Below the pieces are notes generated by a model, which was given only the letters and a program-made list of their open reading frames with translations, did no database searches and was not told the origin of the DNA. A stretch of DNA of 64,000 nucleotides from positions 14,990-78,989 of the forward strand of contig MGDH01000008.1 in assembly GCA_001790855.1 (NCBI GenBank). The letters run 5' to 3'. Source of the stretch: Candidatus Schekmanbacteria bacterium RIFCSPLOWO2_02_FULL_38_14 (lineage in GTDB: Bacteria; Schekmanbacteria; GWA2-38-11). Shown piece by piece: positions 18,156 to 26,891 of the stretch. A program made the position numbers and the translations under genes. How positions within the stretch are numbered: position 1 is the first letter of the stretch; the number at the start of each line of letters is the position of its first letter.

Positions 18156-19250
18156 TTGAAACTGAATCTTAAATATTTAAAGGGATTTATTGGATATAAA
18201 CTTTTTGATGGAAAGGCTTTGCCTCCCTCATCCATCTCCTTTAATCTTACATCTAAATGCAATTTAAAATGTGAGATGTGCTGGCAATATAGAGATGGAG
18301 GAATTTTCAAAAAAGAATCTCCTCTGCTTTTGGAAGGAGAGATGGAATTTCAAGATTTGAAAAAAGTTGTAGACGATATTTCAGGTTCTTTAAAAAATAT
18401 AACGCTCTGGGGTGGTGAGCCAATGCTTCACCCTGACTTTGCTCAATTTACAGGTTATATAAAAGAGAAAGAGAAATACTTAAATATAATTACTAATGGT
18501 TCCCTTCTTAAAAGATTTGCAAAATCTTTAGTAGAAATGAAAGTCAATAACATAGTAGTTTCTATTGATGGCCCTCAGGAAATTCATGACGAAATCAGAG
18601 GAGTCAAGGGGAGTTATCAAAGGACAATAGAGGGAATTGAGACAATCAAGGATTTTAAATATAATTATAGCGAAAACCTCCCAAGAATTGAGATAAACTT
18701 TACTATTTCAGATTTAAACTTTGACAGGGTTGCTGATACTGTAAAGATTCTTCAAGGGTTAAATATCAATTCCATAACCATTTCCCATCTCTGGTTTGCT
18801 GATAAAGATATGTATGAGAAAAATGAAAAAATTTTTAAAGATGAATTAAAAACAAGCTCTCCCTATTTTCATGCTTTTATCCGGGAAACTTCAGGGGTTA
18901 ATTTAAAAATCTTAACTTCTGAAATAGCCAAGGTCAAAGAGACAAGATGGAAAATTCCTATTATATTTCTGCCAGATTTAGATAACAAAGAGATTTTTCA
19001 ATATTACAGCAATCCCGGGAATAGCTTCAGGTTCATATACTGCCTTGTTCCATGGAGAACTGCATGTGTTCTTCCCAACGGGGATTTAACTCCCTGCGGT
19101 GACAGGCCTGATTTCATTGTGGGAAATCTTAGAAAAGAAAGGTTCAGCCAGTTATGGAATAATGAAAAGTTCAGGTCATATAGAAGAGCATTGAAAGGAC
19201 ACAAACTTTTTCCTATGTGCAAGCGCTGCTGTGAGTTGTTTCTCCAATGA
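18156..19250 (+). CDS. radical SAM protein with SPASM-like C-terminus
   Basis: A 364-residue radical SAM enzyme. The cluster motif C-x3-C-x2-C is at residues 35, 39 and 42 (KCNLKCEMC), followed by 'LWGGEPMLHPDF' (the GGE SAM-contact motif). The C-terminal region has further cysteines, 'CLVPWRTACVLPNGDLTPC' near 296-314 and 'MCKRCC' near 356, arranged like a SPASM or twitch domain that binds extra iron-sulfur clusters. The start is a TTG preceded by AAGAGG. Its stop overlaps the ATG of the next GT2 gene (ATGA). SPASM enzymes often modify peptides, but members in glycan clusters are known; the substrate here is open. Confidence 0.85.
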   Translation: MKLNLKYLKGFIGYKLFDGKALPPSSISFNLTSKCNLKCEMCWQYRDGGIFKKESPLLLEGEMEFQDLKKVVDDISGSLKNITLWGGEPMLHPDFAQFTGYIKEKEKYLNIITNGSLLKRFAKSLVEMKVNNIVVSIDGPQEIHDEIRGVKGSYQRTIEGIETIKDFKYNYSENLPRIEINFTISDLNFDRVADTVKILQGLNINSITISHLWFADKDMYEKNEKIFKDELKTSSPYFHAFIRETSGVNLKILTSEIAKVKETRWKIPIIFLPDLDNKEIFQYYSNPGNSFRFIYCLVPWRTACVLPNGDLTPCGDRPDFIVGNLRKERFSQLWNNEKFRSYRRALKGHKLFPMCKRCCELFLQ

Positions 19251-20173
19251 AAAAAATATCTATAATAATAGCAACAAAAAACAGACCTCATCTTCTGAAA
19301 GAATCTCTTTCTTCAATTATCTCTAATACTATCCTGCCTGATGAGATGATTGTTGTGGACCAGGGAGACGGAAGCATGGCAGGGGATATAGTTGAGGCTC
19401 TCAAAATAAATTATAAGAACCTGCTTTATTTTAAAGATTCCCGTGTTGGAAAGTCAAAGGCATTAAATTTTGGAATCAGAAAGAGCAGAGGAGATATTAT
19501 TGGCTTTACAGATGATGACTGTATAGTTTCAAAGGAATGGATTTCAAGCTTCAGGGCAGAGGCTGAAAGTTCTCCTGATTTTTCCGCTATTACGGGCAGG
19601 ACTCTGGCTGAACAGGGATTTGAAACAAAAGAATTCTTAAATCTTGTAAGATCAGAGAAAAGAAAGGAGGCTGTGGCTCGCAAAAACCCGTGGGAAATAG
19701 GGTGCTCTGGGTGTAATATGTTTATCAAAAAAGAATTTCTGGTTAATATAGACTATTTTGATGAAGATTTTGGAAGTGGCGCCCGCTTTAAAGCTGCTGA
19801 TGACGGAGATATAATTTACAGAATTCTCAGGGCAAAGGGAAAGGTCATCTATTCCCCAAGAGTCATTGTCTATCACAAGGCATGGCGTGAAAGGGAGGAT
19901 AACATCAGACTGAGGTCTAACTATGCCTTCAGCCTTGGTGCATTTGCAGGAAAATACCTTTTCATGGGAGATGTCTATCCATGCTGGTTTGTTTTTTGTA
20001 AATTTCTGCAAAAAGCCAGAAGACTTGCAATAGGGTTTTTGGTTTTTGATAAAAACAGAATTTCAGATGGCTATTCTCATCTGAAGGGAATAGCCATAGG
20101 GTTTTTAAAAATATTGCTTTATAATTTTAAAAATGGAAGAAAAAATATCAGTAATTATCTGTACAAAAAATAG
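19247..20173 (+). CDS. family 2 glycosyltransferase
   Basis: A 308-residue GT2 enzyme with 'SIIIATKNRPHLLKESLSSI', 'MIVVDQGDGS', 'KSKALNFGIRKSRGDIIGFTDDDC' (DDD metal site) and a late 'AADDGDIIYRILRA' acceptor motif. It overlaps the radical SAM gene by 4 bp and the next GT2 gene by 41 bp, so translation is coupled. It is close in sequence to the following GT2 protein (shared 'NPWEIG.SG.N.FI.K' and 'GDVYPCW/NDLLPLR' regions), pointing to an internal duplication. Confidence 0.88.
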   Translation: MKKISIIIATKNRPHLLKESLSSIISNTILPDEMIVVDQGDGSMAGDIVEALKINYKNLLYFKDSRVGKSKALNFGIRKSRGDIIGFTDDDCIVSKEWISSFRAEAESSPDFSAITGRTLAEQGFETKEFLNLVRSEKRKEAVARKNPWEIGCSGCNMFIKKEFLVNIDYFDEDFGSGARFKAADDGDIIYRILRAKGKVIYSPRVIVYHKAWREREDNIRLRSNYAFSLGAFAGKYLFMGDVYPCWFVFCKFLQKARRLAIGFLVFDKNRISDGYSHLKGIAIGFLKILLYNFKNGRKNISNYLYKK

Positions 20174-21017
20174 ACCCGATGCTTTGGGTGTATGCCTGGA
20201 TTCTATACTTGCCAATACACTTCTTCCCTTTGAAATTCTTGTTATAGACCAGAGTGAATTTCCGGATTCTAAGGAAATAGTCAGAAAGCTTGGAGGAAGG
20301 ACTCTGCCTGTAATTCATATGGAAAACCACCTAAGAGGAGTTTCATCTTCAAAAAACCTTGGCATAAAATATAGCCATGGAAACATTATTGCCTTTACTG
20401 ATGATGACTGCATAGCTTCAAAAAACTGGATTAAAAATGCAGTAAAGGAATTTTCAATGAATCAGAAAATCCACTGTATTGTCGGCAGGGTACTCCATCA
20501 GAGTACCATGGATGAAAGTATGGTATCAGAGGATGGAATGGAAGGACAGTTATTCCATGACAGAGTAAATCCCTGGGAAATAGGACCTTCAGGGGGAAAT
20601 TTATTTATCAGGAAGACTGTTTTTGATAAAATTGGAATATTTGACCCCCTTTTTGGACCAGGAGAAATCTTTAAAAGCGCAGAGGATGCTGATATCATTT
20701 ACAGGATATGTAAAGCTAAGATTGTTATAAAATTTTCACCCTCTGTAGTAATTGCCCATAACAGGCCGAGAAGCGGAGAGGCAAATGATGAAAGGATATT
20801 TCACTATGGTACGGGTCTTGGTGCTTTCGCGTTAAAGCATGTCTCATTTAATGACCTTCTTCCATTGAGAATATTTTTAATTAGATTTTTAACAGAACTA
20901 ATAAGGACTTTAACAGGAGCTTTGCTATTGAAAAAAGAAATGGCAAAAACGGGATATTTGTGGGTTAAAGGATTTACACATGGCTTTCAGTTATTTCTGA
21001 AAGAAAGGAGAAAATGA
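20133..21017 (+). CDS. family 2 glycosyltransferase (paralogue of the preceding gene)
   Basis: A 294-residue GT2 enzyme: 'SVIICTKNRPDALGVCLDSIL', 'ILVIDQSEFPDS', 'SSSKNLGIKYSHGNIIAFTDDDC' and 'SAEDADIIYRICKA'. The layout and several blocks repeat those of the gene just upstream, including 'NPWEIGPSGGNLFI'. Its first 41 bases lie inside that gene's 3' end in another frame. A tandem duplication with divergence of acceptor specificity is the simplest reading. Confidence 0.87.
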   Translation: MEEKISVIICTKNRPDALGVCLDSILANTLLPFEILVIDQSEFPDSKEIVRKLGGRTLPVIHMENHLRGVSSSKNLGIKYSHGNIIAFTDDDCIASKNWIKNAVKEFSMNQKIHCIVGRVLHQSTMDESMVSEDGMEGQLFHDRVNPWEIGPSGGNLFIRKTVFDKIGIFDPLFGPGEIFKSAEDADIIYRICKAKIVIKFSPSVVIAHNRPRSGEANDERIFHYGTGLGAFALKHVSFNDLLPLRIFLIRFLTELIRTLTGALLLKKEMAKTGYLWVKGFTHGFQLFLKERRK

Positions 21018-21916
21018 AAGAACAAAAGCACATCACAATTACAGTAATTATACTCCATGGACATCCAAAAGGAATGCTCATAAAGTCCCTTGAATCTGTA
21101 TTCAAGTCAACTCACAAAAGCTTAAAAATTGCAGTTATAGATAACGGTTCAAAAGATGAGTCATTAGGATTAATACAGAAGAATTTCTCTTCTGTTCAAA
21201 TCCTCTCTTCAAGTAAAAATCTTGGAATTGCATCAGGAAGGAATTTGGGTTTGAGCAGATTATTAGATACAGAAACTGACTATTTTTTTTTAATGGATAG
21301 CGATATCATACTTCATGAGGAATGCCTTGAGGAATTATTAAAGGTGATGACATCTGATAGCAGGATTGGTATTACTGCTCCTGTCATTTTTAAAGAAGAT
21401 GGCAGATTCCTTTCTCTTGGAGGGAGGTATATTAAATTTATGAGCCAGCCATTTTTGTTAGGTTATGGAAAAAAAAATTCAAAGAAGAGGATAAACTTTT
21501 TCAAAAAAGAAACTGACTATGTTACAGGGGCAATTTCACTCATAAGAAAAGATGTTTTTAAAAAAGCAGGGATATTTGATTCAAGGTTTGATCCATACGG
21601 GTTTGAGGATATAGACTGGTCAATAAGGGTAAAAAAAGCAGGGTATAATATTTTAATTGCAGGGAAAGCCTTTGCAACTCATAAAGGAGAATTTTCTTTC
21701 TTTAATCAAACTCCGGAAAAATTATATGAGACTACAAAGAAAAGATTCTTTTTAGCAAGGAAACATCTTCCAAATCTATTATTCTTTCTGGTGTTTTTAC
21801 CGTTCTTTTTTTTGCGTGGAGTTCTTCTGACAACTATTATATATTTATTTAAGGGAAAATTAAACCTCATCAGAGCAACTGCTAAAGGAATGGCTCATGG
21901 TCTTGGAAAATTTTAG
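21014..21916 (+). CDS. family 2 glycosyltransferase (rhamnosyltransferase-like)
   Basis: A 300-residue GT2 enzyme of the WcaE/RfbF-like type: 'ITVIILHGHPKGMLIKSLESV', 'IAVIDNGSKDESLGL', 'NLGIASGRNLG', 'FFLMDSDI' (DSD metal site), 'VTGAISLIRKDVF' and 'GFEDIDWSIRVKKAGY'. A hydrophobic stretch near residues 255-280 (NLLFFLVFLPFFFLRGVLLTTIIYL) suggests membrane association. It overlaps the upstream GT2 by 4 bp and the downstream GT39-like gene by 20 bp. Confidence 0.87.
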   Translation: MKEQKHITITVIILHGHPKGMLIKSLESVFKSTHKSLKIAVIDNGSKDESLGLIQKNFSSVQILSSSKNLGIASGRNLGLSRLLDTETDYFFLMDSDIILHEECLEELLKVMTSDSRIGITAPVIFKEDGRFLSLGGRYIKFMSQPFLLGYGKKNSKKRINFFKKETDYVTGAISLIRKDVFKKAGIFDSRFDPYGFEDIDWSIRVKKAGYNILIAGKAFATHKGEFSFFNQTPEKLYETTKKRFFLARKHLPNLLFFLVFLPFFFLRGVLLTTIIYLFKGKLNLIRATAKGMAHGLGKF

Positions 21917-23867
21917 CAAAACCCAAAATAACTCTAAGTATCTGTTCATAATTGCTTTTGTTATATTTCTAATTTCCCTTTCCTCATTATACTTTACCCT
22001 TTCAGATATAGGAGCCGTTGTTGATGAAATAGGAACATACAGAAAGTCCTCAGTTTCTTTTGTCAACTGGATTGAAGTTGCTTTAAATGCTATCTTTAAT
22101 GGAGACTTCAGCAGTTTCATCAGTAAGGAAGTAGTTGAGAAATATTTCCCAGATAAATATTTTTACCATCCACCTTTTTCAAATTTTCTTAGCGGCATAA
22201 CATGGTATATTTTTCATGACTCTTTAGGAGAGTTCAAAGCATATCGTCTTGCACCTGCTATTCTATTTTCTATTTCCACATCCCTTCTTTTTCTCTGTGT
22301 TGCAAAGTACTATAGTGTTTTAGCCGGTATATTTACCTCTCTATCTTTTATATTTATACCACCTGTGTTTGGATATGCTCATTTATTTACCATAGATAGC
22401 CCTATTGCAATTATGTGGTTTTTAACTGCTTACTGCTTTTTAAGGGGAATTGAAAGCCCCATGTGGAGTGTTATTCTGGGAATTGTATGGGGTTTGAGCT
22501 TGAACACTAAAGTGCATGCCTATTTTATTCCTGTATCACTTTTTCTGTGGAGTTTCATATTTGCCAAGAAAAAATTTCAAAACAATTTTTTTTCAATGTT
22601 TTTTATAAGTCCGGTTGTTCTCTACCTGACTAACCCTTTTTTCTGGTATGATTTTGTTCACAAGTTTTTTATTTTTTTCAGAAAAATGACAACGAGAGAA
22701 ACTTTTGAATTCATCCCTACTTCTTTTTTGGAAAGTATCTACGACTTTTCTCTCCCCTGGTATTATCCATTTTATATGGTATTGATAACAATCCCGCCAT
22801 TGATTGTAATATTTTTTCTTTCAGGCACTTTAATTTCTTTAGGCAGAGAACCTTTTTCTCTTCTTAAAAAAGATAAAGAAGAATCGGGTATTGGTTCTTT
22901 CTTTATTTTGAATGCTCTCGTTCCTTTGATTCTGACTGCCCTGCCTGTAACCCCTGATTATGACGGAGTAAGGCTTTTTTTGCCAGCATATTACTTTCTC
23001 GCTGCCCTTGCTGGAGTTGGTTTTTATTATTTGGAAGGGGCGATATTGAGATTCAATCATGGGAGAATGGCATCTGTTGTGATTCTGCTGATATGCCTTT
23101 TGCCTTCAATCTATTCTCTTATCTCCATCCATCCTTTTGAGCTTTCCTATTACAACAGCTTTATTGGAGGGGTAAAAGGCGCTACAGAGTCAGGATTTGA
23201 GACCACTTACTGGAATGATGCTTTTACACCAAGGGTTGCTTCAGACTTTAACCAGTTATTTAAAGGGAAAATCTTTTCTAAAAGAAATGGTTTGTATATG
23301 AGTTTTGATTATTACCATAGCTTGGGTATTCTGAGAAAAGACATAAAATATTCTGAAGCAGATTATGATTATTATATTTTGTATTTCAGGCAGGGGTGGT
23401 TTAATGAAGAAGATTGGATGTATGCAAAATATATGAGTCCTGTGTATACTGCGGAGGTTGAAAGAACTCCGTTGATTTCTATTTACAAACCCATCCCTTT
23501 TTTGGCCATGCAGATTTCCTCCCTGAATTCAAATATCCCCTTTATGAAGAGGAATTTCGTAGGAGTGTTAAATTGCCTTCTTAAGGTTTCTAAACGAGGT
23601 ATCTATAAGTTTGGTATACTTTCAGACGGAGAATTCAGTTTATCAATAGATGGATACAAAATTCTAAGCCATGGTTCTGTAGGAAAAAAATCTTTCAAAG
23701 AAAAAGAGGTTAATTTAGCCACAGGGTTTCATACCTTGGATATAGAGAGCAGAGATTTAAACAATTTTTATTTAGCATGGCTTACTCCTGATGGCTCAAA
23801 AGGACTTATAGGGCAGAAGAATCTTTTAGCTGTTAAAGCCATCCCTCATTCATATACCAGGCAATAG
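21897..23867 (+). CDS. GT39-like integral membrane glycosyltransferase with C-terminal PA14-like domain
   Basis: A 656-residue GT-C-type protein. About ten membrane segments span residues 15-430; the first periplasmic loop holds the paired acids 'VVDEIGTY' (D43-E44), the usual catalytic region in the PMT/ArnT clan, and a following 'YHPPFSNFLSG'. Such enzymes use lipid-phosphate sugars on the periplasmic side. Residues about 555-656 are soluble and beta-rich: 'GVLNCLLKVSKRGIYKFGI', 'DGEFSLSIDGYKIL', 'ATGFHTLDIESRD' and 'FYLAWLTPDGSKG'. This is the order of motifs in PA14 carbohydrate-binding domains. A second such protein is encoded at 24820-26859. The 3' end overlaps the convergent SDR gene by 35 bp. 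Confidence 0.8.
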   Translation: MVLENFSKTQNNSKYLFIIAFVIFLISLSSLYFTLSDIGAVVDEIGTYRKSSVSFVNWIEVALNAIFNGDFSSFISKEVVEKYFPDKYFYHPPFSNFLSGITWYIFHDSLGEFKAYRLAPAILFSISTSLLFLCVAKYYSVLAGIFTSLSFIFIPPVFGYAHLFTIDSPIAIMWFLTAYCFLRGIESPMWSVILGIVWGLSLNTKVHAYFIPVSLFLWSFIFAKKKFQNNFFSMFFISPVVLYLTNPFFWYDFVHKFFIFFRKMTTRETFEFIPTSFLESIYDFSLPWYYPFYMVLITIPPLIVIFFLSGTLISLGREPFSLLKKDKEESGIGSFFILNALVPLILTALPVTPDYDGVRLFLPAYYFLAALAGVGFYYLEGAILRFNHGRMASVVILLICLLPSIYSLISIHPFELSYYNSFIGGVKGATESGFETTYWNDAFTPRVASDFNQLFKGKIFSKRNGLYMSFDYYHSLGILRKDIKYSEADYDYYILYFRQGWFNEEDWMYAKYMSPVYTAEVERTPLISIYKPIPFLAMQISSLNSNIPFMKRNFVGVLNCLLKVSKRGIYKFGILSDGEFSLSIDGYKILSHGSVGKKSFKEKEVNLATGFHTLDIESRDLNNFYLAWLTPDGSKGLIGQKNLLAVKAIPHSYTRQ

Positions 23868-24816
23868 TTTCCTTTATTCCTGCTTCAATACCTGTTTTTG
23901 GGTAATATCCAAGCTCTCTTTTGGCTTTTTCAATGTTGGTATAGTGAGACTTTGTAAAAAACATAAGCCTTCTTCTTGTAAGGAGTGGAGCAGTTTTTAA
24001 AAGCCCTGAGATTTTTTCAAGGCTATATGCCATCAGGTAGAAGAGAGAATAGGGAATGAGAGGAGTTTTAAAAACCCTCCTTCTAAGATTTTTTGCTATT
24101 GTTTCAAACAAGACCTTGACACTGACTTCCTCAGGTCCGCCAATATTATAAATTGAAACACCATTTTGTTTCATTAAAGAAGCCAGCACTATTCCTTCAG
24201 CAGCATCATCAATATATGTTGGGAGAAAAACAGCTTCCCCTTTTCCGGGAATAAAAGCCATGCTCTTCATGATTGTATTAAAGAGAGGGAGTTTCTGCCT
24301 ATCACCGGGTCCATAGACAAAGTCAGGTCTTACTATGGTAAGAGGAAGCCTTGACTCTTTTGAGGTTTTAATGAGAAATTCCTCTGCTCTGATTTTCGAG
24401 CCCTCATATGCACCCCGCGCTGAATACTCCTCTTCCTCTGTCACAGGATAATTCTTCCCTATCCCGCACACACCGGGGGTACTGCAAAATACGAAATGTT
24501 TTACTTTTTCTTTTAATGCCTCTAAAATTAAATTTTTAGTCCCTGTAAAATTTACTTTATAGAGCTCTGCTGGAGTTGTATTCCAGTCTTCCATCTTCCC
24601 TGCCAAGTGAATCACAATGTCTATCTCTTCAGCAGAACCCTTCAGAGAATCCGCATCAGTAACATCACCTGTTCTGAAAGAGATTTTCCCCAAACTCTCC
24701 CTGAGCCTGTTTTTTGTTCTTGAAAGGATTACTACTTCATGACAGGAGCCAGCCAGCTTTTCTGCCACTCTGTTTCCAATAAAACCTGAACCACCGGTTA
24801 CTAATATCCTGCTCAT
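23833..24816 (-). CDS. NAD-dependent epimerase/dehydratase (extended SDR)
   Basis: A 327-residue extended SDR. It begins 'SRILVTGGSGFIGNRVAEKL' (GxxGxxG nucleotide loop), with 'IVIHLAGKMEDWN', the active-site Ser/Thr region 'VFCSTPGVCGIG' and 'YEGSK' (Tyr-x3-Lys), then 'VRPDFVYGPGD'. The C-terminal part is hydrophobic as in 3-beta-HSD/UDP-glucose epimerase relatives. It likely makes or modifies a nucleotide sugar or a lipid; the substrate is unknown. It follows the second GT39-like gene with a 3 bp gap on the same strand. Confidence 0.87.
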   Translation of the reverse strand: MSRILVTGGSGFIGNRVAEKLAGSCHEVVILSRTKNRLRESLGKISFRTGDVTDADSLKGSAEEIDIVIHLAGKMEDWNTTPAELYKVNFTGTKNLILEALKEKVKHFVFCSTPGVCGIGKNYPVTEEEEYSARGAYEGSKIRAEEFLIKTSKESRLPLTIVRPDFVYGPGDRQKLPLFNTIMKSMAFIPGKGEAVFLPTYIDDAAEGIVLASLMKQNGVSIYNIGGPEEVSVKVLFETIAKNLRRRVFKTPLIPYSLFYLMAYSLEKISGLLKTAPLLTRRRLMFFTKSHYTNIEKAKRELGYYPKTGIEAGIKETIAWYMNEGWL

Positions 24817-24819
24817 TTT

Positions 24820-26859
24820 TTATAGAGGCTTTAAAATAACTTTTTCTATTAGAAGATTCTTTTTGGAGACTTTTTCCCTTTTTCCATCAGGTTTTTCCCA
24901 GAATAGACCTGATGGAAAAATACTGTTTCTGGAAATTTTAACAGATATATTTATAAAATGATATCCTGTGTCAAACATTATCCCTTTTTTATAAAAGCTT
25001 GAATTGTTTATTCCTCCATCTGGCTGGAAAATTTTCTTTTCGTCTATTTCCATCTCTAATCCCTCTCCAGAAAAAGCTAAAATATAGTTTCCATTTTGTG
25101 ATATTTTCAGCAATCCTTTCACTTCAAGAGACCATTTTTCATTCTTATCCCTTTTTGAGAAAAGCTCTGTCAAAATATCTTCCCTGAAAAAAGGAGTTTT
25201 TTCGCTTGGTAAAAAAGAAGCAAGGGTTGAATCCTCGGTTACGTAATAGAGAACTCCTTTTTTATTTTCTCCATTCCATTCCATAATTGGATAAAGATAA
25301 GGATATTTGGATTTGTGGTAAAGGAGTGTTTCCAGTTGAGGCCTGGACTTCATCTCCAGATTGCTGAAATAAATAAAGCTTGCTTTCTTTTTTAAAGCAA
25401 ACTTTACCAGTTCATCAACTGAGGACACTAAAGGGATTTCCCTATATCTTACACCCCCATAAAAAGTTATATTAGGAGAACGGCAGATGAGTAGATTATC
25501 TTCATGTGAGATAAATTTTAGAAAGTCTCCAAAATAAAGAATTTCTGTTGGAAGCCATGATGCTCTCTTTTGATTAAAAGCTATTGCATCTTTAGAAGAG
25601 TAGATAATAAGAAGCAGAAAAGCTATTATCCTTAGAAATAAAAAGGATTTTTCGCTCAAGTGTTTGTTAAAAACATTTAAGAAAAGATGAGCTGCAAAAT
25701 AGATAAAAAATGGAATAAGGAAAATAAAATATCTGTCTTCATAATGGATAAAAAGCATAATTAAATAGTAGCTTGCAGCAAATAGGAAAATAAATATCTC
25801 TTTTTTTGAGAGTTTGCCACCAATTGCTCCAATAAGAAAGTATGCTATTCCTAAAACTGTGACGTACTTTAAAGATTGAGAAAAGAGCAGTGAATTTATC
25901 TGATTGTTAAAATGAGAAAAAAAATGTTCGAGGAGTTTGTATGAAAAGGATACAGGATTATAAAAAAAAACATCTGATGCTGAATGAAAATTATCTGCCA
26001 GGTATTGCCAGTAAAAGTCCTTATTAATATATCCTTCATATATAAAATCATAAGCGAGATTTCTGTAGGAGCGGTTAAAAAAGGGATTACCCGTTTTAAG
26101 ATATAAAAAGATATGCCATGGGGCTATTGTCAAGAAAAAGGAGGCAAGATAGAAGCTGAGCTTCTTGGTTTTTTCCCTGAATCCTTCCTTTTCTTCATCC
26201 AGAAAGAAGAGATATAGAATTACAGGGAGGAGAAGAAAAATTCCATTATATCTTGTGAAATATGCATAGCCTGAGAAAAAACCTGCGAGTAAAAGACGAT
26301 AGGTTTTTGAAACCTTCTCCGTGCAGAGAGAATTTATTGCTGCAAAAACAAGAAAGAGAAAAAACATGTCAGTTCCAACTGTATAGCTTGAAATAATGAA
26401 AAAATTATTTGCCATGGTTCCTAAAATTATTAAAATTCCTGTTAATGGATTAAAGGAGCTGGAGAAGATTTTGTAGATTAAAAACAGAGAAAGGGCTGAG
26501 AAGATTACAGAAATGATTTTCCCTGATACAAAAATATCTCCTGTTGCAAAAGTAACCAAAGCTAAAATAAAATGATACCCTATCCCTTTTAAATCATAAA
26601 ATTCTATTGACCAGAGGTTACCATTTAAAATTTTTTTTGCATCAGGTGCATACCAGTTATAAAAATCATGCTCTACATTCATTTGCTGACCAACAGGATA
26701 GTGGTAGTATGAATAGGTTGCTATTAATAAAAAATAGATTAATATGAAAGCTAAAGCTATAAAGTTAAAAAATTTTGTTGAAAACAGGGGGATAGTTTTT
26801 CTGTGATTTTTATCCATATTTAGGTGATACCCAAGATTTTTCAAAGTTATCAGAGGCAT
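24820..26859 (-). CDS. GT39-like integral membrane glycosyltransferase with C-terminal PA14-like domain
   Basis: A 679-residue GT-C-type protein. Membrane segments run from about 32 to 420, with an acidic first periplasmic loop 'NVEHDFYNWYAPDAKK' (E63/D65). The soluble tail (about 570-679) has 'VKGLLKISQNGNYILAF', 'GEGLEMEIDEKKIF', 'DTGYHFINISVKIS' and 'GLFWEKPDGKRE', the same PA14-like motif order as the protein at 21897-23867, though the two membrane parts differ. The start is uncertain: the first ATG (26859) and an internal ATG (26817) are both without a clear ribosome site. Only 32 bp separate it from the divergent radical SAM gene. Confidence 0.8.
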   Translation of the reverse strand: MPLITLKNLGYHLNMDKNHRKTIPLFSTKFFNFIALAFILIYFLLIATYSYYHYPVGQQMNVEHDFYNWYAPDAKKILNGNLWSIEFYDLKGIGYHFILALVTFATGDIFVSGKIISVIFSALSLFLIYKIFSSSFNPLTGILIILGTMANNFFIISSYTVGTDMFFLFLVFAAINSLCTEKVSKTYRLLLAGFFSGYAYFTRYNGIFLLLPVILYLFFLDEEKEGFREKTKKLSFYLASFFLTIAPWHIFLYLKTGNPFFNRSYRNLAYDFIYEGYINKDFYWQYLADNFHSASDVFFYNPVSFSYKLLEHFFSHFNNQINSLLFSQSLKYVTVLGIAYFLIGAIGGKLSKKEIFIFLFAASYYLIMLFIHYEDRYFIFLIPFFIYFAAHLFLNVFNKHLSEKSFLFLRIIAFLLLIIYSSKDAIAFNQKRASWLPTEILYFGDFLKFISHEDNLLICRSPNITFYGGVRYREIPLVSSVDELVKFALKKKASFIYFSNLEMKSRPQLETLLYHKSKYPYLYPIMEWNGENKKGVLYYVTEDSTLASFLPSEKTPFFREDILTELFSKRDKNEKWSLEVKGLLKISQNGNYILAFSGEGLEMEIDEKKIFQPDGGINNSSFYKKGIMFDTGYHFINISVKISRNSIFPSGLFWEKPDGKREKVSKKNLLIEKVILKPL

Positions 26860-26891
26860 TAGTATTTGTCAAATAGGCAGGAGGAGGAAAA

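Noticed and set aside
21283-21291. Run of nine T in a GT2 gene as a possible phase-variation tract
   Set aside because: The genome is AT-rich and similar tracts are common; the frame is intact on both sides and no alternating form is visible.
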